This document shows positions 24,941 to 33,275 of a stretch of 64,000 bases of DNA, piece by piece. A program made the translations under genes and the position numbers. Numbering within the stretch: position 1 is the stretch's first letter; every line of letters starts with the position of its first letter. The stretch spans positions 1 through 64,000 of the IMG/VR virus record IMGVR_UViG_3300035698_016731; one strand, 5' to 3'. The notes beneath the pieces are model-generated. The model ran no database searches, had not been told where the DNA came from, and was given only the letters and a program-made list of their open reading frames with translations. This stretch comes from a virus.

Positions 24941-25245
24941 TTGATTTCAATATAACAAAGTTAGTAGGAAAGACAATTGCAGTTAAATATAAAAATCGTT
25001 GTAAAAACTGCTACAATGGAAAATTAGAAGCTAAACAAGTCATAGATATTTCAGTAAACCAAAAAATGATTTTACTTGCTGGTGAGAGGGGTAGGTGTAC
25101 GGAATGGATAGAAGTTACAGTTTTTAATGATAATTATGAAATAGTAGATGTAACCAAAGGTCAAGTTCAGTCTATAGAAGATGTAATCACTGATGATGGC
25201 GATGATGATGATGACGCTGTTGTTGATGAGGTAGTATTAAAATGA
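24937..25245 (+). CDS. Hypothetical protein with acidic tail, 102 aa
   Basis: A 102-residue protein: a beta-rich core with a CxxC pair (near residues 22-25) and a C-terminal Asp-rich run. It overlaps recA by 4 bases and sbcD by 4 bases. The acidic tail resembles that of the SSB and may compete for or recruit the same partners. No family recognised. Confidence 0.65.
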   Translation: MIDFNITKLVGKTIAVKYKNRCKNCYNGKLEAKQVIDISVNQKMILLAGERGRCTEWIEVTVFNDNYEIVDVTKGQVQSIEDVITDDGDDDDDAVVDEVVLK

Positions 25246-26267
25246 GATTCATTCATTGTGCAGATTTACATTTTTCTAATAGTTTTCCATACTCTCGTAT
25301 GAATCCTGAGAGTAGTCTCAACAAAAGATTTGAGTCTCAAATATTTCTTTTTGAAGAAATGTGTGACTATGCCTTACAACATAAAATTCAATATATCCTT
25401 ATCGCAGGAGATATATTCCATACCAACAATCCTTCTTCTAAAGTCCGAGCAGAAGTTGCTTTACGATTTGCTTGGTATTCAAAAGAAATTGAGTTTATAA
25501 TATGTGCTGGAAATCACGATACCTGTGGACAATGGTATAGCCTTCAAGATATTGCTTATATGAATAATAGAAATTTTTATTTCTATTGGAAAGCTGATAC
25601 TTATGGACTACAAGAAGGAACAATTCAAGTATTACCATGGGGATATAAACTAGAAGATATTACCTCTTTTAAGAAAAGCAAATTTTCAAGAATCCTCTTA
25701 GCTCACTGTGAAATAAGAGGAGCTAAAATGGACAATGGATATATCTGTGAAGACGGATTTGAAGTTGAAGATTTAAAGAAATTGGGATTCGATTATATAG
25801 CTCTTGGACACTTTCACACTTATCAGAAGATAAGCAAGAGCATAAGATACTCTGGCTCAATGTATCCTAGAGATTTTAAAGAGATGGGAAGTGAAAAGTA
25901 TTTTCTTGATGTAAATATTGAAGAAGAACAGAGTCCTTCAGTAACTAGAATAATATCTTGTGAAGATAAATTTAAAATCTTAAATATCGAAGATGATATA
26001 AAAGATGTGGAGAAACAAATTGTGAGACTTATTATAAATCATGATTATGAAGGCTCAGTTTCTGAGATAGTTCGCAAGCTTTATCAAGCTGGTGCTGACT
26101 ATGTAGACAAGTCTTTTATTCGCAAAAAGTTTGAAGGAAAAGTCAGCCGAGATGTTATCTTAAATACATCTTTAGAAAAAACAATTAAAAAGTTCCTTAA
26201 AATTAATAAAATAAAAGACAAGGCTATAGAACAAGAAGCCATAGACATCTTGAAGGAGATGGAATGA
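25242..26267 (+). CDS. SbcD/Mre11-like nuclease subunit (T4 gp47-like)
   Basis: A 341-residue calcineurin-fold nuclease. The five metal motifs are visible: DLH at 8-10, GDIFH at 56-60, GNHD at 90-93, AHC at 154-156 and GHFH at 189-192. It works with the following SbcC/Rad50-like ATPase to process DNA ends and hairpins and to feed recombination-dependent replication. ATGA-type overlaps at both ends show tight coupling with its partner. Confidence 0.93.
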   Translation: MRFIHCADLHFSNSFPYSRMNPESSLNKRFESQIFLFEEMCDYALQHKIQYILIAGDIFHTNNPSSKVRAEVALRFAWYSKEIEFIICAGNHDTCGQWYSLQDIAYMNNRNFYFYWKADTYGLQEGTIQVLPWGYKLEDITSFKKSKFSRILLAHCEIRGAKMDNGYICEDGFEVEDLKKLGFDYIALGHFHTYQKISKSIRYSGSMYPRDFKEMGSEKYFLDVNIEEEQSPSVTRIISCEDKFKILNIEDDIKDVEKQIVRLIINHDYEGSVSEIVRKLYQAGADYVDKSFIRKKFEGKVSRDVILNTSLEKTIKKFLKINKIKDKAIEQEAIDILKEME

Positions 26268-28390
26268 AACTTTTAAAATTAAAAATTGAGAATTTGTTTT
26301 CTTTTGAAAGTGCTGAAGTAGATTTTAGTCAGTTCAAATCAGGCATAATTCTTATAGAAGGAATCAACAATGACAATCCTTCCTCTAGTAATGGAGCAGG
26401 AAAGAGTTCTATTTTTGAAGCTATAAATTGGCTATTATTTGATAATACCATAAAGGGAGACACTAAAGACACTGTTATCAAATTAGGACATAAATCGGGA
26501 AGTGGCTATCTGAAGTTCCAAGTAAATGAAGACATCATTGAAATAACTAAATTCAGAGGAGCTAAGAACAAACTTCAAATAGCTGTTAATGGCGAAGAGG
26601 TTTCTAAGAAAAATCAGACTGAAGCAATCTCATGGATAAACCAATTGTTGGACATTAATTTTGATATATTCCGAAACAGTATAGTTCTAGGACAAGGAGA
26701 CAAAAGCAAGTTCCTCTATGGAGCAGATAAAGCACGGAAAGACCTTGTAGGAGGTATACTTGGATTTGATGTTTTAGATAGAGCTTTGAAGTTTGTGCGA
26801 ACAAATAAAACTGCTGTAGCAAAAGAATCTTATGTTGCATTTAGTGAAAAGATAAAATTTGCTGAAGAGAAGATAGATGAAAGAGAAAATCTACAAAAGT
26901 TAGAAGATGAATTAAAAGTTACCAAATATAGAATTGGAAAGACTCAGAAAGGTCTTGACTCCATTGAAAAAGAAATAGAAGAGCAACTAGGCTTTCAAGA
27001 AGATGATACCAAATTAGAAAATTTCCAACTTGTAATTAAATATAACAAAAATGAATTAAAAGAGTTAACTATTGAATACAATGATGAAAGGTTTGAAACT
27101 AGAAGACAAGCTGACAAAATAGAGAATGAGATAAAAGAAAAAGCTTCATGGGTAACAAATCTGAAAACTCTTAAAAAACAATTTGAAGCATTTAGAGAAA
27201 AACAAGACACAGCAGAAGAACAACTTAATCACTATCGAGCTTTACATGAAGTCAATAAATCTAATCAAAAAAATCGTGATGTGGAGATTCAAGCTATTAA
27301 TAAAAAGATTCAAGACCTTTCTTCTGGAGAGTTAGTAAAGTGTCCTTATTGCAAGCAGGATATTGATGAAAGATGTTTAGACAATCTTAAACAAGATATT
27401 TCTACTGAACGAATAAAATTAAAAAAATTGAAAGAAAAAGAAGAAGACATAAAAATAAAATGTTTTAAATTCCTTCAACAAGTTAGTGACAACCACAACA
27501 AAGTTCAAGAGATAGAAGAGAAAAAAGAACTCTTTTATTGGAGAAGTAAAAAAGAGTTGATTCTTGATAGTCTTAAAGAAAAGTTAAAAAAAGGAACAGT
27601 TGGGTTCGACAAAGACCGAAAAGTTATTGGAGTTGAAATTGCAAGATTAAATAAAGAAATAGAAAAAATTGGAAAGATAGATTATAATTTCAAACACCAT
27701 CAAGGACTTCTTGAAAAACAAACTGTGCGAAAAGAGTCCATGGACAGCCTTAAAGAAGCTCAAAAGAATTTAGAAATCAATATTACGATAGTCAATGACT
27801 ATACAAGGAATTTAGAAACACTTTATAAAGAGTCTCAAGAAGCAAAAGAAGAATATAAGAAAGCTCAAATTCTGGAAGCTATCTTTGGACAACAAGGTAT
27901 CAGAGTCAATATGTTAATCAATATAATACCTTTCATAGAGCATAGAGTAAATAGTTACTTATCAAATCTTGATATGAGCAATTATGAAATAAAATTAGAG
28001 CTAAAAGATGACAAGTTTAATATAGACATCCTTGATGATGACTTCAGTAGACCTATCAGCACTTACTCTGGAGGAGAAAAGAAGTTGTTCAATGTATTGT
28101 TCAATCTAGCTCTAGGAGAGATAGTAGCAGATAGAAATATGGGATTTGATTTCTTAGTCTTAGATGAGATAACTGATACTCTTGATGAGTTACACAGTGA
28201 AAGAGTGATAGACTTACTTATGAATATAGCTGATAAGAATAAGAAGCAACTATTTTTAATAACTCATCGTACAGATACTAAAGACTTGTTAGAGAGCTAT
28301 GGAGTACAAAAGATTGTAGTCGAGAAAAAAGAAGGGAAAAGCCGTATAAAAAGGGTAATTGCAGGCTCTAGGAGTGTGTCTACGAGATGA
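26264..28390 (+). CDS. SbcC/Rad50-like ATPase subunit (T4 gp46-like)
   Basis: A 708-residue SMC-type ATPase. Walker A NGAGKSS at 43-49, long coiled coils on each side of a zinc hook CPYC at 360-363, ABC signature SGGEKK from 602 and Walker B FLVLDE at 630-635. It is shorter than bacterial SbcC (about 1050), mostly through shorter coiled coils, as in T4 gp46. It partners the nuclease encoded just upstream (4-base overlap) for DNA-end resection. Confidence 0.93.
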   Translation: MKLLKLKIENLFSFESAEVDFSQFKSGIILIEGINNDNPSSSNGAGKSSIFEAINWLLFDNTIKGDTKDTVIKLGHKSGSGYLKFQVNEDIIEITKFRGAKNKLQIAVNGEEVSKKNQTEAISWINQLLDINFDIFRNSIVLGQGDKSKFLYGADKARKDLVGGILGFDVLDRALKFVRTNKTAVAKESYVAFSEKIKFAEEKIDERENLQKLEDELKVTKYRIGKTQKGLDSIEKEIEEQLGFQEDDTKLENFQLVIKYNKNELKELTIEYNDERFETRRQADKIENEIKEKASWVTNLKTLKKQFEAFREKQDTAEEQLNHYRALHEVNKSNQKNRDVEIQAINKKIQDLSSGELVKCPYCKQDIDERCLDNLKQDISTERIKLKKLKEKEEDIKIKCFKFLQQVSDNHNKVQEIEEKKELFYWRSKKELILDSLKEKLKKGTVGFDKDRKVIGVEIARLNKEIEKIGKIDYNFKHHQGLLEKQTVRKESMDSLKEAQKNLEINITIVNDYTRNLETLYKESQEAKEEYKKAQILEAIFGQQGIRVNMLINIIPFIEHRVNSYLSNLDMSNYEIKLELKDDKFNIDILDDDFSRPISTYSGGEKKLFNVLFNLALGEIVADRNMGFDFLVLDEITDTLDELHSERVIDLLMNIADKNKKQLFLITHRTDTKDLLESYGVQKIVVEKKEGKSRIKRVIAGSRSVSTR

Positions 28391-28917
28391 AAAGAGTTAA
28401 GAGAGTAGAAAGGAAAGGGAATAAAAAGAATGTTTTTATAGGGATTGATAATGGAGTATCTGGAAGCATGTTCATTATAACTCCTACTGAGTATATTTAT
28501 AGGATAACTCCTGTAAAGAAATGTCTCAACTATACAAAAAAGAAAGCTTGGATAAACAGAGTAGACCATGACCATCTACAATTATATTTTAATAATTTAG
28601 TAGAAACTTATGACCAACAAGATATGATTTGTGTTATAGAAAGACCTATGGTAAACCCAGGCAGATTCAAAGCTACTATTTCAGCAATACGTTGTTTAGA
28701 AAGCACACTGATTGTTTTAGAGTTCTGTTGTATTCCTTATGAGTATCTGGATAGTAGAGAATGGCAAAAGGAAATGTTACCTAGTGGTCTGAAAGGAGAT
28801 GAATTAAAAAAGGCAAGTCTCTCTGTAGCAAAGAGACTCTTTCCATCATTTAGTCCAAAGAAAGATGGAGACAGTATACTAATGGGTGAATATGCGAGAA
28901 GAAAATATGGAGGATAA
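28387..28917 (+). CDS. RuvC-like Holliday-junction nuclease
   Basis: A 176-residue RNase H-fold protein: IGIDNG (D21) in strand 1, VIERP (E85) in strand 4, and later acidic residues (E105, D160/D162), matching the four carboxylates of RuvC. It would resolve recombination junctions before packaging. It overlaps the SbcC-like gene by 4 bases, completing the recombination module. Confidence 0.8.
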   Translation: MKRVKRVERKGNKKNVFIGIDNGVSGSMFIITPTEYIYRITPVKKCLNYTKKKAWINRVDHDHLQLYFNNLVETYDQQDMICVIERPMVNPGRFKATISAIRCLESTLIVLEFCCIPYEYLDSREWQKEMLPSGLKGDELKKASLSVAKRLFPSFSPKKDGDSILMGEYARRKYGG

Positions 28918-28918
28918 A

Positions 28919-29203
28919 GTGAACAAAGAGTCAAACAGCAAAATATTAAAGACACTAAAACGTATTGAGAAAAGATTAGAATTTCTTTTCAAAGAAAACA
29001 AAATTGAAGAAAAGTATTGTATGGCTGTTGAAGCAGAAGAAAAAGAAATACACAAGAAAAGACTGGATATGGCAAAGAGAAATGCTAAAGATATAGCTCT
29101 CGTCAAAGCTGCAAAGGAATACTATAGAAACAATAAAGCTATTCCAAAAGATGGTCTTGTCCTATTCTTTATGAACAAAAAACCTTATTGGGTTATAATA
29201 TGA
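28919..29203 (+). CDS. Hypothetical coiled-coil protein, 94 aa
   Basis: A 94-residue Lys/Glu-rich helical protein. GTG 28919 is chosen because GGAGG (28909-28913) lies five bases before it and it follows the preceding stop; in-frame starts at 28886, 28892 and 28907 overlap the RuvC-like gene. Its stop overlaps the next ATG (29200). Function unknown. Confidence 0.55.
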   Translation: MNKESNSKILKTLKRIEKRLEFLFKENKIEEKYCMAVEAEEKEIHKKRLDMAKRNAKDIALVKAAKEYYRNNKAIPKDGLVLFFMNKKPYWVII

Positions 29204-29346
29204 ACACTTATTGGATAATATATTCAATCCTTTTCTTTCTGTTTTTTATTGTATGGGCTATGGCAACAGCTAATTGGTTAAGGAATATCTATTCAGCTAT
29301 TAGAGGAAAGAAAATTGAACCACTTTTTAGAAATTGGAGAAACTAA
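29200..29346 (+). CDS. Small membrane protein, 48 aa
   Basis: A 48-residue frame, ATG 29200 to TAA 29344-29346. A single very hydrophobic helix (about residues 4-24) is followed by a basic tail. ATGA overlap with the gene before and TAATG overlap with the gene after support translation. Probable inner-membrane microprotein; role unknown. Confidence 0.6.
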   Translation: MNTYWIIYSILFFLFFIVWAMATANWLRNIYSAIRGKKIEPLFRNWRN

Positions 29347-29552
29347 TGGAAAGACAAGACTTAACAGATGAAATGGTAAACCACAATCGAGCTGGTCAAG
29401 GTGAAGGTGGAGAAGTTGTAAAGGTTAAATGTAAAATGTGTAATAGAACTTTTGAGTGTGCAAAGCATAGCCAAAGTTGTGAAATAAGAATTTGTTCTAA
29501 GTGTTTTAGAAAGATGAAAAAAGAAAAAAATCCTGTAGAAGAGGTTAGGTAA
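29346..29552 (+). CDS. Small zinc-ribbon protein, 68 aa
   Basis: A 68-residue protein with CKMC and CSKC knuckles plus a further Cys/His segment between them, a zinc-ribbon pattern. ATG 29346 shares its A with the previous stop and has GGAG six bases before; an in-frame TTG four codons earlier is unlikely. Function unknown. Confidence 0.6.
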   Translation: MERQDLTDEMVNHNRAGQGEGGEVVKVKCKMCNRTFECAKHSQSCEIRICSKCFRKMKKEKNPVEEVR

Positions 29553-29851
29553 TGCTTTATCAATATACAAGACAATGTGAAGTGTGTGGTGGAGAGATGA
29601 TATCCATGAGAGAGATATTTAGAAAGACTCTAAAATCCACTTGCTCTAAATGCCATCATATGGAAGAGTTTCACATTATATTCCTTTGTAATCATTGTAA
29701 GATAGGAAAGCTTGTCCACAAAGGAACTCTCCATGGAGTGTTTGGAGGAGTAGAAAAAACTGTTTACAATTACCACTGTGATACTTGTGAAGATGATAGA
29801 ACTTATGATGACAAATTAGATGAATATATGATGGGATATGATATAGATTAA
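29552..29851 (+). CDS. Multi-knuckle zinc-ribbon protein, 99 aa
   Basis: A 99-residue protein with four CxxC pairs (CEVC, CSKC, CNHC and CDTC), enough for two zinc sites, and an acidic C-terminus. The ATG overlaps the preceding stop (TAATG). It is one of three successive zinc-binding microproteins (with 29346 and 30067) and probably acts in protein or nucleic-acid contacts. Confidence 0.62.
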   Translation: MLYQYTRQCEVCGGEMISMREIFRKTLKSTCSKCHHMEEFHIIFLCNHCKIGKLVHKGTLHGVFGGVEKTVYNYHCDTCEDDRTYDDKLDEYMMGYDID

Positions 29852-29871
29852 TCTTAATGGAGGCAAAAGAA

Positions 29872-30042
29872 ATGGATGAGAAAACTATAATTGGAGCAAT
29901 GACTGTTAATCCAGAAGATGGAGAGCCTGGTGGGGAAATAACAAAATGTATTAAGAGGTTTGTTGAAATGGCACAAGGAAGAATATTCTTTCCTGAAAAA
30001 GATGTAGACTACTATCAAATAAAAATAAAATATAAAAAATAA
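29872..30042 (+). CDS. Small hypothetical protein, 56 aa
   Basis: A 56-residue frame. GGAGG (29859-29863) lies eight bases before ATG 29872, which is therefore preferred to the in-frame ATG at 29857 that overlaps this site. No domain recognised. Confidence 0.5.
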   Translation: MDEKTIIGAMTVNPEDGEPGGEITKCIKRFVEMAQGRIFFPEKDVDYYQIKIKYKK

Positions 30043-30066
30043 TCTTAACAAATGAAGGAGGTAGAA

Positions 30067-30198
30067 ATGGCTTTATATAAATGTCAATGTCTGAAATGTT
30101 CACATACTGTGACTTCAGAAAAACACTGTGTTGATATTAAATGTTCAGTGTGTGGTGGTGAGATGCGCAGAGCAGAAAGACCTGGTGCTGGACGATAA
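30067..30198 (+). CDS. Small zinc-ribbon protein, 43 aa
   Basis: A 43-residue frame, ATG 30067 to TAA 30196-30198, with AAGGAGG at 30055-30061. CQCLKC and CSVCGGE form a compact rubredoxin-like knuckle pair with a basic C-terminal tail. The pattern is that of a single zinc ribbon. Function unknown. Confidence 0.6.
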   Translation: MALYKCQCLKCSHTVTSEKHCVDIKCSVCGGEMRRAERPGAGR

Positions 30199-30230
30199 TA
30201 ACCCGATAACGAATGAAGGAGGTGAATAAG

Positions 30231-30605
30231 ATGGATTGGCTAAAAGAAATACTTGAGACTTTCTTAGCTCCAACTCTTGGTACAGTTATAGTTTATATTA
30301 TAGCTAAAGTTGGTGGGGCAGTAGTTGCTTTTATTAAAGCTCAAATAGGCAATATCAACAATGCTGCTATACAGAGCTTTGTTAGAGTTGCTGCTGGTGA
30401 AGTAGTTCTCTATATTCAACAGAAGTATGCAGAGCTTTCTAATACTGAAAAGTTCGATTTAGCTGTTGAGAAATTAGAAACTAAGATTGATAACTTTACT
30501 GAAAGCATTAAGCTTGGTAGAGAAATCGTTAGCAAGGAAGATGTAGAAGTAGCAATTGAAGCAGCAATTAAGTCCTTAAAAGACAACTGGTCAAAAAACC
30601 TTTAA
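30231..30605 (+). CDS. Holin, LLH-type, 0-frame product
   Basis: A 124-residue protein: a hydrophobic helix (about residues 10-35), a polar segment, then a long amphipathic helical region, resembling the LLH (superfamily 6) holins that permeabilise the membrane for lysis. AAGGAGG at 30215-30221 sets ATG 30231; an ATG at 30213 overlaps this site. The last codons form a slippery A-AAA-AAC just before the stop, and the -1 frame beyond is open for 59 codons, so a longer form probably exists. No endolysin gene is adjacent. Confidence 0.72.
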   Translation: MDWLKEILETFLAPTLGTVIVYIIAKVGGAVVAFIKAQIGNINNAAIQSFVRVAAGEVVLYIQQKYAELSNTEKFDLAVEKLETKIDNFTESIKLGREIVSKEDVEVAIEAAIKSLKDNWSKNL

Positions 30606-30778
30606 TCTGGCGTATAGGGAAGAAGTTAGTTTGGTTTTTTAACAAGGTGGAGTTTGGATATGGAAATATGCCGTTTTATACGCCAGCCGATAGGGAATTC
30701 TATAAATGGCACGCTTGGAGTGACCAGCTCAAAGAAGATAGAAAAATATTCTGGTTCAAATTCAAACACAGATTTTAA
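30231..30778 (+). CDS. Frameshifted long form of the holin (182 aa, predicted)
   Basis: If ribosomes slip back one base at 30593-30599, translation continues from CCT 30599 to TAA 30776-30778. That adds 59 residues rich in Trp, Phe, Lys and Arg, for example PFYTPADREF and KIFWFKFKHRF. The extension has coding character but no in-frame ATG until 30668 and no good ribosome binding site, which argues against an independent gene. A long form could act as an antiholin or regulator of lysis timing, as dual-start holins do. The product is predicted, not shown. Confidence 0.55.
30593..30686 (+). promoter_or_regulatory. Programmed -1 frameshift signal in the holin gene
   Basis: The heptamer A-AAA-AAC (30593-30599) is in the correct zero-frame register. 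After a 7-base spacer, CTGGCGTATA (30607-30616) can pair perfectly with TATACGCCAG (30677-30686), a 10-bp stem closing a 60-base loop. Slippery site, spacer length and downstream stem match known -1 frameshift signals. The zero-frame stop is at 30603-30605, inside the spacer. Confidence 0.62.
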
Positions 30779-30851
30779 CGGCATATGGGACATTAAATGC
30801 ATTCAATAGCCTTACTGGATGAGGTAGTCTGGTAGTCCTATATGTCGTTAA
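30775..30851 (+). ncRNA. Long hairpin behind the holin -1 frame
   Basis: Bases 30775-30791 pair with 30835-30851 in a 17-bp stem with two G-U pairs, closing a 43-base loop. It begins at the -1 frame stop. Its 5' arm (AACGGCATAT, 30777-30786) is also an exact 10-base complement of 30666-30675, so two folds compete. No U-tract follows, so it is not a standard terminator. The remaining bases to 30890 hold no gene. Confidence 0.5.
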
Positions 30852-30890
30852 ATTTTAAACTTATGAAAGGATATAATAAAATATAACAAT

Positions 30891-31541
30891 ATGAGAAAAG
30901 ACTTTCCAAAAATCATATATAAAGAAGATTTAGAGTACACTGAATCTACAGGCTTCTATAAATTTAGAGGTCACAAGATTTGTGGCTATTTGAAAAATAA
31001 AGTAACTAAAGAAATTTGCAAAGGTGTACCCATGGCTAATGGGAGATGTAGATTTCATGGAGGAAGTAAGATAAAAGGATTCAGTAAAAGCCAACTTAAA
31101 ACAGAAAACAATCTTACTCCAGAAGATATAGAAGGTGATAAAGTACATCTTGGTGAGTCTTTCAGAAGGAGATATGAAATATATTTAAAGAATCCTGATA
31201 TATATGACATGAATCAAGAGATTGCTAAAGTCATAGTTCTTAGTGACATGTTGATAGAAAAATTAGATGATAACAACCTCGAACATCTTTCAGGTAAAAT
31301 CGGAGAGCTTATAAAGATTACAGCAGGAGTTAAAGAAAAGTATCATAAAATAAAACAAGGTTATATCGATATTGTTGCTGTAAAAATTATCATCATGCAA
31401 CTTCATCAAATAATAACTGAGTATATGAATACTACTCGCCTTCTTATAACTGACCCAACAAATATTAGAAAACTTGAGAGTCTAAAAGAAATCACTATCA
31501 AGAAAATATCAGACATCAAACTACCTGTTATAAAAGAATGA
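30891..31541 (+). CDS. Terminase small subunit (probable)
   Basis: A 216-residue protein immediately upstream of, and overlapping by 4 bases, the terminase large subunit. The N-terminal block has C32, C43, then NGRCRFHGG, a Cys/His motif with HGG that is common at the N-terminus of phage small terminase-like proteins. The rest is helical, fitting an oligomeric DNA-recognition subunit. The ribosome binding site is weak (AAAGGA 20 bases upstream), so the start may be less efficient. Confidence 0.68.
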   Translation: MRKDFPKIIYKEDLEYTESTGFYKFRGHKICGYLKNKVTKEICKGVPMANGRCRFHGGSKIKGFSKSQLKTENNLTPEDIEGDKVHLGESFRRRYEIYLKNPDIYDMNQEIAKVIVLSDMLIEKLDDNNLEHLSGKIGELIKITAGVKEKYHKIKQGYIDIVAVKIIIMQLHQIITEYMNTTRLLITDPTNIRKLESLKEITIKKISDIKLPVIKE

Positions 31542-33193
31542 GCCGAAAAGAAATATTTACTATTGGAGACATACTTGGAGATAAAGTATTTGCTGATGAA
31601 AATCTTTCTTCTCTTGAAAAAGGCACTCAGTTTATAGGTCAGGAAATAGCTCAAAAACTTAAAGAGACTACTGACAGCAGGAAGAGAGATAAAATCCATG
31701 ATGGTATTATAAGAGGTTGGAAAAGACCTCGCCAGCTTCAATTCTTCCTTCGCCAACTTGACCTCACTATTCCATATAAAGTAAACTGCAACAAAGGACA
31801 TTGCTCTCCTTTCCGATTTCTAAGTGATGTTGTAATCTATAGAGTTCCTAAAGCTATTGCTTGGGCTAACAGAACTGGAGGAAAGAGTTACATTGCTGGA
31901 CTTATAAACTGGCTCAATGGAAACCACTATCCTCTATTTGATGGAAAGATATTGGGAGGCTCTGCTGACCAAGCTTTAAAATCATACGAAGCTATGGCAG
32001 ATTTTTGGGGAAGGTCTATTGGACTATCTGAAAAGATGTTAGTAGGTGGAGAATATAGAGCTAAGTTTACTAAATGGCTTCATGGTGCTATAGTGTCTAT
32101 TCTTACAGCTTCTAAAAAATCAGTCCGTGGTCCACATCCTAATATCCTTACTTTGGATGAAGCTGATGAAATTCTTTGGGAGCTAGTTCAGATTGCTCTA
32201 TCCCAACCTATGACTAAAAACCATATCCCTGCTCAACTTATTGTACTTTCTACTTACCATGCAGTGGGAGGTACAATGGCTAGACTGTTAGGAGATATTG
32301 ATGAAGAATATGATGATGAAGAAACTATGGAGGTCATGGAGAACCTAAAAAAAGACCATAGGTTTATAACTTATGCTTGGTGCTTTTGGGAAGTAATGGA
32401 AAGTTGTAGGGATTATAATTGTAGCACTTGTCCTCTTACTCCATGGTGCCCTGGTACTCATATGAAGGAAGCTGTTGGATATTATAAGATTTCTGACTTA
32501 ACTATGAAACTTTCCACTATCAGCATAGACAATCTAAGAGTTGAATGGTTTTGTGATAAGCCCAGTAGAAAAGGACTTGTATATGATGTTTGGGATAGCA
32601 CAATAAATACTATTATGTGCCCTTACAATCCTGAACTAAAAGTTGAGTTAAGTATAGACTTTGGATATAGTGATGGATATTATAGTGTTGGTGTATGGCA
32701 AAATGTTATGGATTATGATTATCAAGGAAGGAAAATAAATGGATATGTAAGAGTTGATGAAATATATCTTATGGAACTCAGCACTCCTGAAATAATTAGC
32801 CGAGTTAAAAACCGACCTTGGGCAAATAGTGATAATAAAATAAAAGCTACAAGAGGGGTTGCTGATAGTAGTAGACCTGACTCCATAAAAGAATGGAAAA
32901 AAGCTGGATTCCAAATCAAAGCTGTAAAGAAGAAATTGATGACTATTAATGAAGGTATAGAATTAGTCAAAGGAAAAATTAGACCAGTAAAAGGTCAACC
33001 CACTTGCTATTGCCACAAAGGCTGTCGAGGATTCTTGAAAGAGATTAACTCTGGTTATCGCTGGCCAAAAGAAAGTATCATGCGAGATGATAGAGAACCC
33101 TTAGATAAAGACAACCATGCTATGGATGAGACAAGATACTTCTTTATGTGGAAAGGAAAGAAGACGATAATGTCAGGGGGAGCTATAGTCTAG
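31538..33193 (+). CDS. terL: Terminase large subunit
   Basis: A 551-residue packaging motor. ATPase domain: Walker A variant ANRTGGKSY (110-118) and Walker B LTLDEAD (204-210). RNase H-like nuclease domain: D374 in SIDFGYSDG, D443 in VADSSRP, and a late acidic site in KDNHAMDETRY. A four-cysteine insertion between them (C290, C295, C298, C304) looks like a metal site and is not usual for TerL. It cuts and pumps genome concatemers into procapsids. It is the last plus-strand gene, separated by orientation from the other virion genes. Confidence 0.93.
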   Translation: MSRKEIFTIGDILGDKVFADENLSSLEKGTQFIGQEIAQKLKETTDSRKRDKIHDGIIRGWKRPRQLQFFLRQLDLTIPYKVNCNKGHCSPFRFLSDVVIYRVPKAIAWANRTGGKSYIAGLINWLNGNHYPLFDGKILGGSADQALKSYEAMADFWGRSIGLSEKMLVGGEYRAKFTKWLHGAIVSILTASKKSVRGPHPNILTLDEADEILWELVQIALSQPMTKNHIPAQLIVLSTYHAVGGTMARLLGDIDEEYDDEETMEVMENLKKDHRFITYAWCFWEVMESCRDYNCSTCPLTPWCPGTHMKEAVGYYKISDLTMKLSTISIDNLRVEWFCDKPSRKGLVYDVWDSTINTIMCPYNPELKVELSIDFGYSDGYYSVGVWQNVMDYDYQGRKINGYVRVDEIYLMELSTPEIISRVKNRPWANSDNKIKATRGVADSSRPDSIKEWKKAGFQIKAVKKKLMTINEGIELVKGKIRPVKGQPTCYCHKGCRGFLKEINSGYRWPKESIMRDDREPLDKDNHAMDETRYFFMWKGKKTIMSGGAIV

Positions 33194-33275
33194 TCCTAGT
33201 ACTAAAAAGGTAAGAAAGTTCGTGCTCCATGTGAGGAGGTGGCTTCATTTATCTATTATTACCCTATATTAACCT
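33194..33275 (+). other. Convergent strand-switch gap
   Basis: An 82-base AT-rich gap where plus-strand transcription from the left meets minus-strand transcription from the right. Only weak inverted repeats are present (CTCC/GGAG, and AAAGGT/ACCTTT far apart) with no hairpin plus U-tract in either direction. No terminator can be claimed. A GAGGAGGT sequence here has no start codon at a useful distance. Confidence 0.5.

Noticed and set aside
30668-30778. Separate 36-residue gene starting at ATG 30668
   Set aside because: No ribosome binding site at useful spacing; the frame is better explained as the -1 continuation of the holin.
30872-30877. Promoter with TATAAT before terminase small subunit
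   Set aside because: Start codon is 14 bases after it, giving a nearly leaderless message, and the -35 region (TAAATT) is poor.
33194-33275. Bidirectional terminator
   Set aside because: Only 4-6 bp inverted repeats and no U-tract in either direction.
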